Shown here piece by piece: positions 1-8,582 of a stretch of DNA of 48,748 nt. The translations under genes were made by a program, and so were the position numbers. A model generated the notes under the pieces. The model made no database searches, was not told where the DNA came from, and saw only the letters and a list, made by a program, of their open reading frames with translations. The stretch lies in NCBI GenBank assembly GCA_964522665.1, contig CAZFVY010000052.1:1-48748 (forward strand), read 5' to 3'. How positions within the stretch are numbered: position 1 is the stretch's first letter; each line of letters starts with the position of its first letter. Origin of the DNA: CAZFVY01 sp964522665 (GTDB lineage Bacteria; Verrucomicrobiota; Verrucomicrobiia; Limisphaerales; CAZFVY01).

Positions 1-522
1 GTGACGGGATCCTGCTTGAAGTTTGTGGACGCCGTCACCCTGAATCGGGGCCAGGCAGGAGGCGGCGTTGTGATTGAGCAGGCAATTCTGCTGCTCACCC
101 TGGCGCAGGTACGAAATCGCGAGATAGCTAAGATAGAGCTGCCGATTCTGATCGTAAATCTCCTTTCCCTGCTCGCGCATCAGTTTCTCCATGACGCCGA
201 ACTCCGCGATCGCCTCCTCCGTCCGGCCAGCCGACAAAAGTTCCACCGCGTAACGCCCGGTCAAATCCAAACGTTCGGGCGCGTTGGTCGCGCGCGTGAG
301 CGCCCGCCCAAGCCACTCGGCTCGTCCGTCATTTTGGAAAATATTCTTCATGACGTCGTTGGTTCGCGCGATCTCGCGCAGGCGGTCACCCATGCGTTTA
401 GCGCCCGGGGATTCGTAGCTCCCTTCGGCGGCGGCCGCCGCCAGCGTCAAGCAAAGCCCGAGTCCAGCGCCGATCGCGCGCGCCGCCCAGCGCCCCGCCG
501 TCCTGGGAATTCGTTGATGCAT
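1..522 (-). CDS. CRTAC1/ASPIC-UnbV-like protein, N-terminal part (cut by window edge)
   Basis: The minus strand reads open from an ATG at 522 to base 1 without a stop, giving the first 174 residues of a protein that continues outside the window. An N-terminal signal peptide is visible (basic stretch, then GLGLCLTLAAAAA). A helical TPR-like part follows (GRTEEAIAEF, YLSYLAISYLRQGEQ) and then the segment NCLLNHNAASCLAPIQG and GVHKL. That segment is familiar from FG-GAP/CRTAC1 proteins of Verrucomicrobia and Planctomycetes, where it precedes a repeat propeller and an ASPIC/UnbV domain. Those domains would lie outside the window, so the family call rests on the N-terminus only. The protein is probably exported. 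It is divergently arranged with the gene starting at 643. The long plus-strand frame over the same bases is a shadow. Confidence 0.72.
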   Translation of the reverse strand, partial: MHQRIPRTAGRWAARAIGAGLGLCLTLAAAAAEGSYESPGAKRMGDRLREIARTNDVMKNIFQNDGRAEWLGRALTRATNAPERLDLTGRYAVELLSAGRTEEAIAEFGVMEKLMREQGKEIYDQNRQLYLSYLAISYLRQGEQQNCLLNHNAASCLAPIQGDGVHKLQAGSRH

Positions 523-642
523 CGTGGCAGCATAGACTTTCGGATACGGCTTGAAAAGACCGCGTTCTTGCGGATCGAATTTTCGAATTCTCTTCCCACT
601 TACGATGGAAGCTTTTACGACCAATGCCCGTCTAATCGCTCA

Positions 643-2220
643 ATGAACAGTCTCGAAAACTCCTTGTCCAGCGTTGCGGTCGGAAGAACCCGTCCGTCAG
701 AATCCACGTTTCTCACGGCTCTCCGCCCATCGGTGCGGAGGCGAAGCCGTCGTCGGCTCGTCAGTCTGGGCCTCGCGCTCTGGGCGGTCTTGCGGGTCGC
801 GGCCCCGGCGAATGCGCTCATTCTGGTCGGCGCCGGTCACGAGCCGGTTCAGGATGCGGGGTGGCCGGACGGCTCCGTCAAGGTCGCCAACCTGCCGGCC
901 CGCATCGGTTGGTGGGAAGGCCCACCGTTCGGGGGTGGTGAAACCCATTTCGAGTACCAAGGCGATACTGCCGCTTTCAACGACGCGCTCGAGGCCTTCG
1001 CCGCGGTCCGCGCGCCGCGTCGAGAGCTATTTGTCAACGACGGCACGCTAAAAAGCACCTTCACCAAGGACCCGCGCGACACCAACGCCAACGCCAGCGT
1101 CGCGTGGGAGTTCATCGTCTGGAACCCCGTGAACTGGCACCGGCTCTACAATAATCCCAAGAGTTTCTTCAGCGCCGACTCACCCAATTTTCGCAGCCCG
1201 GTGGCCGCCCCAAGGGTCGAGGTTTACCTGGCCGTTGGAAACATTATTTGGGATCAAGTGAAGATTCCGGCGGGCATTACCGTCGTTGATAAGCGCGCTT
1301 CAACCGCCGGAGTTCGGCTGGAGGGCGGATGCGTCGTTCGGGCCGACGTCTCCGATCTCTTGACCGGCAAGCCGATCGCCGCGGCGAGATTGCTTCTCGC
1401 CAAGTCCAACGGCCAAAGCTCCTACGAAAACGTGAGTGAGAGCGCCAGCGACGCCGCAGGCCGCGGGTCGATTGAACGGATTCAACCGGGAGTGTATCGC
1501 GTCAGCGTCTCCGCGGAGGGCTACGCCCCGCGGGTGGTCGCCTACGAGCAATTTTCGGCGGCGACCTTCCGAGACTTTCACGTCGATCTGACGAAACAGG
1601 CAAGCCTTCCCGGGATCGCGACCGACTCAGATCAGCGACCGATCAAAGGAATAAAAGTCCGCGCGATGAACACGTTGGCGAGCGACGGCCGGGGTTACAC
1701 GTTACCGAACCCGGTTGAAGCCGTGACCGATGAAACTGGGCGATTTCAGTTGGAGGGATTGCCGACCGGTTACACGCAGTTTTGGGTTTATGACTCAGAA
1801 TACCAATTTAATGGCGTCAAGGAGTTGTATGAGGTCCCACCCCTCACGGCAATGGCGACCAGCCTCGGCGCCGCCGTCCGGGAAGAACTGAAGCCGGTCC
1901 AGCTCCGGCTCACTCGCTCTGGTCGCATTCGCGCGCGGGTGGTCGATGGAGCGGGAAAACCGAGGAACCAATTCGGCGCCGCTGCCATTCTCGTCCAGGT
2001 CACGCCGCGCGACGGGGAAGTGGTCGGTTCATGGGGCGGCTCGGCGGAAGTGGACGGCAATGGCGCGCATGACTTCACCGGCGTGACGCCCGGTGTTTAT
2101 CGGATCTCGGCGCGGCCCAACCCGGGCGGTTCGGGCGAAATCCACTCGGCCGACCATTTGGTCACCGTCGAGCCGGGTCAAACCGTCGAGGTCAAAATCA
2201 GTTGGGAGTCAAAACCGTAG
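643..2220 (+). CDS. Secreted carboxypeptidase-regulatory-like domain protein
   Basis: 525 residues from the ATG at 643. The frame is open further upstream, but that part lies over a minus-strand gene. The first 50 residues are a basic stretch (RRRSRRRL) followed by a hydrophobic segment ending ANA, a plausible signal peptide. The N-terminal half (GAGHEPVQDAGWPDG, WWEGPPFGGGETHFEY) is not recognised. The C-terminal half has about three carboxypeptidase-regulatory/CNA-B type beta-sandwich repeats, marked by G-R-x-x-(L/I)-P-G-Y motifs: IQPGVYRVSVSAEGY, VTDETGRFQLEGLPTGY and VTPGVYRISARPNPG. Such repeats usually mediate stability or binding in exported proteins and are not catalytic. It converges on the DUF1501 gene with a 62-bp gap. 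Function unknown; likely surface or periplasmic. Confidence 0.78.
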   Translation: MNSLENSLSSVAVGRTRPSESTFLTALRPSVRRRSRRRLVSLGLALWAVLRVAAPANALILVGAGHEPVQDAGWPDGSVKVANLPARIGWWEGPPFGGGETHFEYQGDTAAFNDALEAFAAVRAPRRELFVNDGTLKSTFTKDPRDTNANASVAWEFIVWNPVNWHRLYNNPKSFFSADSPNFRSPVAAPRVEVYLAVGNIIWDQVKIPAGITVVDKRASTAGVRLEGGCVVRADVSDLLTGKPIAAARLLLAKSNGQSSYENVSESASDAAGRGSIERIQPGVYRVSVSAEGYAPRVVAYEQFSAATFRDFHVDLTKQASLPGIATDSDQRPIKGIKVRAMNTLASDGRGYTLPNPVEAVTDETGRFQLEGLPTGYTQFWVYDSEYQFNGVKELYEVPPLTAMATSLGAAVREELKPVQLRLTRSGRIRARVVDGAGKPRNQFGAAAILVQVTPRDGEVVGSWGGSAEVDGNGAHDFTGVTPGVYRISARPNPGGSGEIHSADHLVTVEPGQTVEVKISWESKP

Positions 2221-2282
2221 CCAAGCTGACTTCGGCTCGAACCGGGCGGCCCGCTAATCGGCCAACGTTACTCTTTGGACGC

Positions 2283-3779
2283 CTAACCGATAATTTCCCG
2301 GATAACCCGTCCATGAACGTCCGTCAAGCGCCGGTCGATGCCGTTATGACGGAAGGTGAGTTTGGTATGATCGATGCCGAGCTGGTTGAGGATGGTGGCG
2401 TGGATGTCGTAACAGTAGGTCGGTTCGATGGCTTTGTAGGACCACTCGTCGCTCTCACCGTAGGTGACGCCGCCTTTGATCCCGCCGCCCGCCAGCCAAT
2501 TGGTGAAAGTAAACGGATTGTGATCCCGTCCCTTGCCGCCCTGGCTGCACGGCATCCGCCCGAATTCCGTGGTCCAAAGCACGATGGTGTCCTCGAGCAT
2601 CCCGAGCGCCTTAAGGTCCTTGATCAGCGCCGCGGCCGGTTGATCCATGCTCGTGCCCATATCCTGATGATCGCGCGCGAGGTCTTCGTGGCTGTCCCAG
2701 TTCCGCCGGGGAAAGCCGTTGTCGGCGCCGCTCCAAATCTGCACGAATCGGACGCCCCGCTGCAACAGCCGCCGCGCCACCAAACAACGTGAACCAAAGT
2801 CTTCGGTGACCTTATGGTCCAGCCCATAAAGCTTTTTGGTCGCTTCCGACTCGCCGGAGATATTCAACACCTCGGGCGCGCTGAGTTGCAGTCGCGCGGC
2901 CAGTTCGTAAGAGGCGATGCGGGCTTCAAGGCGGGAGTCGCCGGGGTGCGCCGCCTCGTAACCACGGTTCATCTGTTTCAGAAGCAGTGACCCTTCCCGC
3001 TCGCTCGCCGGAGTAATGAATTCTGCCGACGGCGGCGGAAACAAATCGAAAACCGGGTTCGGTTTGCCAACGCGAATCATCGTCCCTTGGTTCGACGCGG
3101 GGAGAAATCCGGCGCTCCAATTCGACGGGCCGTTTGGCGCAAACCCACGCGGGTCGGGCAACACGACGAAAGTCGGCAAGTCCTCCGTCAAGCGTCCCAA
3201 GCCATAGGAAACCCAGGCGCCCATGCTCGGAAACCCGGGCAGCACGAATCCGGTATTCTGCATGAAGGTGGCCGGACCGTGAACGTTCGAGGTCGCCACC
3301 ATCGAATGAACGAACGCCATCTCATCGACGCAACCGCCGAGGCGCGGGACCAGGCTGCTAAGCCATTTTCCGGATTGGCCGTACGGCTTCCAATCCCAAG
3401 GGCTTTTCATGCAGGGCCCAGGCTCGCTCTGGAACAACTCGACCTTGCCGCCCGGATCGAATTTTTCGCCGTGGCGTTTGATCAGCTCCGGCTTGTAGTC
3501 AAACGTGTCGCACTGGCTCGCCGCGCCCGACATGAAGAGTTGAATCACCCGCTTGGCCTTGGCGCGGTGATGGAGGCCGCCGTTCAACTCCTCCCGCGCC
3601 AACGGCGGCGGCGTGTCGGCCAAGGCGCCTTGATCACCGAGCAGATACGCGAGCGCAATCCCGCCGAGGCCGCCGCCGAAACGCCAGAGAAATTCCCGCC
3701 GATCAACGTGGCGCGGGTCTTCCGCGCCGAGGCTGAACGGGCGTTGGCGCGAGGAACAGGCGTGGAGGATCGGGTTCAT
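2283..3779 (-). CDS. DUF1501 domain protein, Tat-exported
   Basis: 498 residues from the ATG at 3779. A GTG 42 bp further upstream would overlap the preceding gene's stop, so the ATG is preferred. A twin-arginine export signal lies at residues 27-32 (RREFLW) followed by a glycine/alanine hydrophobic core (GGGLGGIALAYLL). The body is a typical DUF1501 protein (sulfatase-like alkaline-phosphatase fold): VIQLFMSGAASQCDTFDYKP, FVHSMVATSNVHGPA, LEDTIVLWTTEFGRMP and GRDHNPFTFTNWLAGGG. Length matches the family. DUF1501 genes almost always pair with a PSD1/DUF1549-DUF1553 gene in planctomycetes and verrucomicrobia, and here the partner is directly upstream with a 19-bp gap. The biochemical role of the pair is not established; exported sulfated or complex glycan processing is often suggested. 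It lacks the CxPSR sulfatase motif. Confidence 0.93.
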   Translation of the reverse strand: MNPILHACSSRQRPFSLGAEDPRHVDRREFLWRFGGGLGGIALAYLLGDQGALADTPPPLAREELNGGLHHRAKAKRVIQLFMSGAASQCDTFDYKPELIKRHGEKFDPGGKVELFQSEPGPCMKSPWDWKPYGQSGKWLSSLVPRLGGCVDEMAFVHSMVATSNVHGPATFMQNTGFVLPGFPSMGAWVSYGLGRLTEDLPTFVVLPDPRGFAPNGPSNWSAGFLPASNQGTMIRVGKPNPVFDLFPPPSAEFITPASEREGSLLLKQMNRGYEAAHPGDSRLEARIASYELAARLQLSAPEVLNISGESEATKKLYGLDHKVTEDFGSRCLVARRLLQRGVRFVQIWSGADNGFPRRNWDSHEDLARDHQDMGTSMDQPAAALIKDLKALGMLEDTIVLWTTEFGRMPCSQGGKGRDHNPFTFTNWLAGGGIKGGVTYGESDEWSYKAIEPTYCYDIHATILNQLGIDHTKLTFRHNGIDRRLTDVHGRVIREIIG

Positions 3780-3798
3780 CGTAGTTTCGTCTTGCGGC

Positions 3799-6700
3799 TC
3801 AATCGATGAACATAAATTCACTCGAGTTAAAAATCAGGCGGCAAACATTCACCAAACCATACTTCCTACCGTAGGTGGCAAGGGCTTCTAGCTCGCGCGG
3901 CTGTGGTTCCCGGTTCAAAGCGGCGTCATAGGCGAGCTTGATTTGTCCCGGGAGGTCGGGCGCCAGCGCGCTCAAACGCCCAGCCAGATGCTCGGCCTGC
4001 CGCAGCACAAAGGGATCGTTCAACGTCGCGAGCGCCTGCAACGCGGTGAGCGTCGCGTCCCGCTTGGGCGTAAGAATGGAAGGGTCGGCGCAATCGAGCG
4101 ATTCCATGAGTGGATCGGGCACGCTGCGCACGATAAAACGATAGACACTCCGCCGGCTGCCGGCCGGGTCGTCCACCTTGAATCGGCCGTAATCATAGAC
4201 GGGCGAATGGTCGTTCTTGAAATAGAATTGCTGGTCGGACGGCCCGCCCATTCGATAGTCGAGCCGTCCGCTGATCGCCAGCAGGCTGTCCCGGACCGCC
4301 TCGGCGTCGAGCGGCGCGCGGTTCATGCGCCAGAGGTAACGGTTATCACCGTCGATTTTCGCGAAGGCCGGATTGTCGTCGGTCGATTGGCGATAGGTGG
4401 AGCTGGTCAGGATCAGCCGGTGCAGTTTCTTCAGCGACTCGCCGTTATCCATGAACCAGTAGGCGAGCCAATCGAGCAACTCCGGATGCGTGGGCGGCGA
4501 GCCCATGTGCCCGAAATCATTCGGCGAATCGATGATGCCGCGGCCAAAATGGTACTGCCAGACGCGATTGACGATGGAGCGCCGGGTCAACAGATTCCGC
4601 GGCGCGGTGATCCACTCCGCCAGCGCGGCGCGGCGAGCGCCTTCGTCGTCTGGCCGGGCCAAGTCAAATCTCGCAGGCATCCCGGGCAAACAGGAGACCG
4701 CTCCCGGCTCCGCCACCGGGCCGGGCTGTTTCACGTCGCCGCGCTTTAGCGCCCGCACAACGCGCGGGACGCCCGCCGGGCGGAAACTGCCCACCGCGGC
4801 GAAATCACTGGCGGCCGCGTACACCGTCCCCGGCGCCGGCAAGACCGCCAGGCGCTCCTCGACTCGCGCCAACGCCAACCGGGCGTGGGTCACCGCGTCG
4901 CGGGTCGGTGGATCGAGCAAACGATCGACTTCCCGCCGCCGCGCGTCGGTGATTTGTCGCAGTTGAGTCTCCAGTTCCTGGCGTCGCGCGGCCTTGGCTT
5001 GCCAGGCGGCCGTGGCGCCGAGCCGATGACGACTGTCGTAGCCATCCACCAGGAATCTCTTCGCCCAGCGACCCGCTTCGATGGAGTCGAGGGCGGTGAC
5101 CGTCGCGCCCTCCGCGACGTTCTCGCCGGCGGAAAGCGCTCGGAGTTCAGCAAGCGCGAATACATAGTCATTCGTCCGCTCCCAGAGACGGGTCGCAGTA
5201 ACGCGAACGCAGCGCGCTTTCCGCCCAGCCGCCGGGAGAGAAATGGCGGTGTCGCCGGGATTAGGCACATCGGCGTCCAGATGCCTGGCGATCGCCACGG
5301 GATGGCTGAATTCAGCGTCCTCCGAAACTTCGACCCGATACCGCGCCGGAAAACCGAACCCAGGCGAATCCGCGAAATCAGTCGGGCGCGCGGGAATGAG
5401 CACGATCTGGTCGATGGGCGCGATCCTGCCGAAATCAACCTGCACCCATTTCTCAACGTTGGGCTGGTCCACGATCTCACTGTGGTAGCCGTTGCTTGGA
5501 CTATCGGCGCCAGCGGCGCCAGCCTTGGGCAGGCTCGCCAATTCCTGCTCGAGCGCTTTCGCGCGGGCGTCCAATCGGTCGATTTCCGGGCTCGAAACTT
5601 TTGCGACGACAGCGTCCAGTTGTTTCAGGCGGGCCAGGGCGGCGCGGCGTTCGGATTGCAGTTGCTTCCGCGCTCTAAAGACGCGCGGATCGGAGTCGAA
5701 TGGGCGTTCCGCCCGGTCCACGCCCGCGAAGACCGCCTGCAGGCTATAGTAGTCCGCCTGGGTGATCGGATCGAACTTGTGATCGTGACACCGAGCGCAG
5801 TGGACCGTCAGGCTTTGAAAGGTGGACATCGTCGTCATGACCATGTCATCCCGGTCGTTGTAACGGGCGATTAACCCGTCGGTCTTGCTCTCGGGCAATT
5901 CCACGTGCCCGACATAATCCCACGGTCCCGCCGCGATGAAGCCGGTCGCGACCACTCCGTCCGGGTCATCGGGAAATAACACGTCGCCGGCCAGTTGCTC
6001 GCGCACGAAGCGACTGTAGGGTTTGTCGAGGTTGAAAGCGCGGATGACATAATCCCGATACGGCCACGCGTTTAGGCGCGGCTTGTCTTTGTCGTAGCCG
6101 TGCGATTCACCATAGTGAACCACGTCGAGCCAATGCCGCCCCCAGCGCTCGCCATAATGCGGGGAAGCCAACAGTTCGTCCACGAGCGACTCATAGGCGT
6201 TTCTTCGGTGGTCGTTGACGAATCGCCGCACGTCCGCCGGCGTGGGCGGCAGACCCAGCATATCGAAATAGAGCCGGCGAATGAGCGTAACGCGATCGGC
6301 CTCCCGCGCCGGCCGCAACCCCTCCCGTTCCAGGCGGGCGAGGACGAAATCATCCACGGCGTTGCGCGGCCAGCGCTGGTCTCGTGGCTGGGGGACGCTC
6401 GGCCGGGTGGCCGGCTTGAAGACCCAATAGTCCGCCTTGGACTTGAGCTTCGCCGCGCCGGCTGCGTTCTCGGGCCAGTCGGCGCCTTGATCGATCCACG
6501 CGCGGAGCAAGCTGATTTGTCGGGCGTCGAGCGGCGGACCTTTCGGGGGCATCCGCATATCCTCGACCAAACCCGCGACGTAATGGATCAACGGGCTTTC
6601 CGCGCTCCGGCCGGGAATGATGTCCTGGCCGTGATCACCGCCTTTCAAGGCCGCGGCTTTGACGTCGAGGCGGAACTCTGACTTCTGTTTCTCCGGCCCG

Positions 6701-6933
6701 TGGCACTTGTAACAATTCGCCTCAAACAAAGCCTGAATATCGCGGGCAAAATCGATCTTAAGCGTCGCCGGCGGCGGCAGCTTCGAGACATCAACCACCG
6801 CCTGGTCCGCGGCGAAAACCGCGCCGGCGCCCAGGACGATCGCCGCGCCGGCGCCCACCCCGAGGAAACGTCGGCGACGAAAAAAATGCCGAACACCCGA
6901 GCCAACGGCGGAAAAGAGAACAGTAAGGGGCAT
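3799..6933 (-). CDS. PSD1 and planctomycete cytochrome C domain protein (DUF1549/DUF1553)
   Basis: 1044 residues from the ATG at 6933; the open frame goes further upstream but that part has no protein-like character. Order: N-terminal hydrophobic signal/anchor (FLGVGAGAAIVLGAGAVFAA), a PPC cytochrome domain with heme motif C74-YK-CH78 and the closing WIDQGADWP, then DUF1549 (AVDDFVLARLEREGL, LTLPP-like MLGLPPTPADV) with a second CxxCH (HCARCHDHKFDP), a predicted coiled region, a discoidin-like beta-sandwich (EKWVQVDFGRIAPIDQI) and DUF1553 at the C-terminus (SIVNRVWQYHFGRGI, GSPPTHPELLDWLA). This is the full family architecture, including the optional discoidin domain. It is transcribed with the DUF1501 partner. 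It is probably an exported heme protein; the substrate is unknown, and the discoidin domain suggests carbohydrate binding. Confidence 0.93.
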   Translation of the reverse strand: MPLTVLFSAVGSGVRHFFRRRRFLGVGAGAAIVLGAGAVFAADQAVVDVSKLPPPATLKIDFARDIQALFEANCYKCHGPEKQKSEFRLDVKAAALKGGDHGQDIIPGRSAESPLIHYVAGLVEDMRMPPKGPPLDARQISLLRAWIDQGADWPENAAGAAKLKSKADYWVFKPATRPSVPQPRDQRWPRNAVDDFVLARLEREGLRPAREADRVTLIRRLYFDMLGLPPTPADVRRFVNDHRRNAYESLVDELLASPHYGERWGRHWLDVVHYGESHGYDKDKPRLNAWPYRDYVIRAFNLDKPYSRFVREQLAGDVLFPDDPDGVVATGFIAAGPWDYVGHVELPESKTDGLIARYNDRDDMVMTTMSTFQSLTVHCARCHDHKFDPITQADYYSLQAVFAGVDRAERPFDSDPRVFRARKQLQSERRAALARLKQLDAVVAKVSSPEIDRLDARAKALEQELASLPKAGAAGADSPSNGYHSEIVDQPNVEKWVQVDFGRIAPIDQIVLIPARPTDFADSPGFGFPARYRVEVSEDAEFSHPVAIARHLDADVPNPGDTAISLPAAGRKARCVRVTATRLWERTNDYVFALAELRALSAGENVAEGATVTALDSIEAGRWAKRFLVDGYDSRHRLGATAAWQAKAARRQELETQLRQITDARRREVDRLLDPPTRDAVTHARLALARVEERLAVLPAPGTVYAAASDFAAVGSFRPAGVPRVVRALKRGDVKQPGPVAEPGAVSCLPGMPARFDLARPDDEGARRAALAEWITAPRNLLTRRSIVNRVWQYHFGRGIIDSPNDFGHMGSPPTHPELLDWLAYWFMDNGESLKKLHRLILTSSTYRQSTDDNPAFAKIDGDNRYLWRMNRAPLDAEAVRDSLLAISGRLDYRMGGPSDQQFYFKNDHSPVYDYGRFKVDDPAGSRRSVYRFIVRSVPDPLMESLDCADPSILTPKRDATLTALQALATLNDPFVLRQAEHLAGRLSALAPDLPGQIKLAYDAALNREPQPRELEALATYGRKYGLVNVCRLIFNSSEFMFID

Positions 6934-7100
6934 CAGTTGATCGCAGAATACCGGGGACGCCACGATTTGTCGAAGCTTCGCCTCTGCGCCCGGGAATGTG
7001 GTTGACCCGAGCGGCGCCGCGCGCGGTCGCCGCCACCGAATGATTCTGCGGACATGCTTTTCACTTGGGCAAATTCCAGCGCTTCTGTCAAAATAGAAAC

Positions 7101-8000
7101 ATGCGATCATCCCAGATTACACGGCGTCGATTCATCACCACAAGCGCGCTGGCCGCCGCCGCGGTGGCGGGAGGCCACCCCGTTCAGGCGGCCGACACCG
7201 GCAAGCCCGGTGTCCGCTGGCCAATCGGCTGCTACAATCGTCCTTGGGGCAAGTTCAGCTACGACGACGCCTTGGATGGCATGGCCGCCGCCGGGTATAA
7301 ACTCACCGGATTGCTTGGCCGTCACACGGGGGAGAGTCTGCTGGCCGCCTCCGCTACGGAGGAATACCTGGCGGCGCTCAAGAAGCGCATTCAGGCGCGC
7401 GGACTGGTCGCGAATATGACCGCGCTCTATGTCCATCCGGAGAACGAATTTCCCGCGGCGCGCGATGACGTCCGCCGCCAAATCGATCACGCCCACGCAC
7501 TCGAACTAAAGTACGCGCTGACCTTCGGAACCGATAAGCCGTCGGACTACGAAACCTACTTTCGCGTCATGGCCGACGCCGCCGCCTACGCGGCCGAACG
7601 CGGCGTCCAGATCGTGCTCAAACCCCACGGCGGGAGCAGTGGCGCCTCGGACGACGTGCTCCGTTGCCTGCAAAAGGTCAATCACCCGAATTTTCGGGTC
7701 TGGTTCGACGCTGGCAATATCATTTATTACACCGGCAAAGACCCCGTGGCGGAATTGGAGCCGATCGCGCGTTTTGTGACCGGTTTTTGCGCCAAGGACT
7801 GCGCCCGGCCCAAAGGCGACGTTATGATCCAGTTCGGCGACGGCAAGGTCGATTTCACGGCGGTCTTTCGCGTGCTGAAGGCGGCCGGCTTCAATGGGCC
7901 AGTGATGGTGGAATGCTGCGCCGGCCAGACGCGCGAGGAATTGACCGACAACGCGCGCGCCAACCGGGAATTCCTGGAACAGGTTTTCAAGGCGATCTAG
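7101..8000 (+). CDS. Sugar phosphate isomerase/epimerase (xylose isomerase-like TIM barrel), Tat-exported
   Basis: 299 residues from the ATG at 7101, chosen over an in-frame TTG 36 bp upstream because it places a Tat signal at the N-terminus (TRRRFITTSALAAAAVAGG, ending VQAA). The rest matches the AP endonuclease 2/xylose isomerase-like TIM barrel: WPIGCYNRPWGKFSYDDALDGMAAAGY near the start, VQIVLKPHGGSS and FRVWFDAGNIIYY carrying candidate metal ligands (His, Asp), and the late GPVMVECC with a Glu. These positions fit the four-ligand metal site of the family. Enzymes of this type isomerise or epimerise sugars or keto-sugars. The Tat signal places it in the periplasm, common for PVC members. 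It is divergent from the PSD1 gene over 167 bp. Confidence 0.88.
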   Translation: MRSSQITRRRFITTSALAAAAVAGGHPVQAADTGKPGVRWPIGCYNRPWGKFSYDDALDGMAAAGYKLTGLLGRHTGESLLAASATEEYLAALKKRIQARGLVANMTALYVHPENEFPAARDDVRRQIDHAHALELKYALTFGTDKPSDYETYFRVMADAAAYAAERGVQIVLKPHGGSSGASDDVLRCLQKVNHPNFRVWFDAGNIIYYTGKDPVAELEPIARFVTGFCAKDCARPKGDVMIQFGDGKVDFTAVFRVLKAAGFNGPVMVECCAGQTREELTDNARANREFLEQVFKAI

Positions 8001-8510
8001 GCGGCCGCCCGGCCAATAGTCATCATCGGACGGCTCGACCGACGTGAGGCCGCTCGGCGCCGTCGAGCGCCCGCGCGGACTTCCCCGCTTTTCGTTTGTC
8101 TTTCCACAATCCGCGGATTTTCGCGGATTTCTTGAAACAACTTCCGACCGAACCGGGTATTAAACGATGGAACGGGCGCACGCGCCTTCGAGCCCCGATG
8201 GCCGCGCGAAATAATTGATCACGCCAGACGCTAACCAGCGTGGAAACCGTTCGTCTAAGTCAGTAAATGGAACGTTGCGGACCAGATTCGCGACGGATGA
8301 TGAAAGCAAATGAAGCAGCCGCGAGCAGCAGAAACGAAACCGCAGGGTTGCGACGGTCTCAAAACCGCCGCGAGCAACCGCCCCGGTTTTCGCCCGGACT
8401 TTCGGCCGCGCCACGGGCGTGGCCAAACGAACCTCCGCTCCCTTCTCAGGCTTCTCAATTCACCTACCCCCGGCGTCTTCAGCCGCGACGGCCTTATGGT
8501 GGCCAACTTC
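8001..8510. other. Intergenic stretch without a supported gene
   Basis: About 500 bases between the isomerase stop and a terminator-like hairpin. Several overlapping frames are open on both strands, but their translations are arginine/proline-rich with no recognisable domain or signal. A short palindrome AATCCGCGGATT lies at 8108-8119 with a neighbouring repeat of TCGCGGATTT. No tRNA-like cloverleaf was noticed. It may be decayed sequence or the body of a small untranslated transcript ending at the hairpin that follows. Confidence 0.5.
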
Positions 8511-8560
8511 GGCCTTGCAGCCCGCTCCTACGTGCGTCGCTGCGAGGCCGGCTCTTTTTT
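8511..8560 (+). terminator. Rho-independent terminator-like hairpin
   Basis: The 11-base arm GGCCTTGCAGC (8511-8521) pairs with GCTGCGAGGCC (8539-8549) with a single T-G wobble and a 17-base loop. It is followed by GGCTC and six T residues on the plus strand. The orientation suits plus-strand transcription, yet the nearest plus-strand gene ends 510 bases upstream, so what it terminates is unclear. It also sits 23 bases beyond the stop of the minus-strand sensor gene. Confidence 0.55.
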
Positions 8561-8582
8561 GCGAACAATTGAAATCACCCGG

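Noticed and set aside
1..642. Upstream part of the 1-2220 plus-strand frame
   Set aside because: Bases 1-522 code a CRTAC1-like N-terminus on the minus strand with signal peptide and TPR-like motifs. The plus-strand translation there has no protein character.
2221..2282. TCGAACC pattern suggesting a tRNA T-arm
   Set aside because: Only 62 bases are available between the flanking genes and no acceptor stem could be formed.
4885..5874. 329-codon plus-strand frame
   Set aside because: Antisense to the PSD1 protein.
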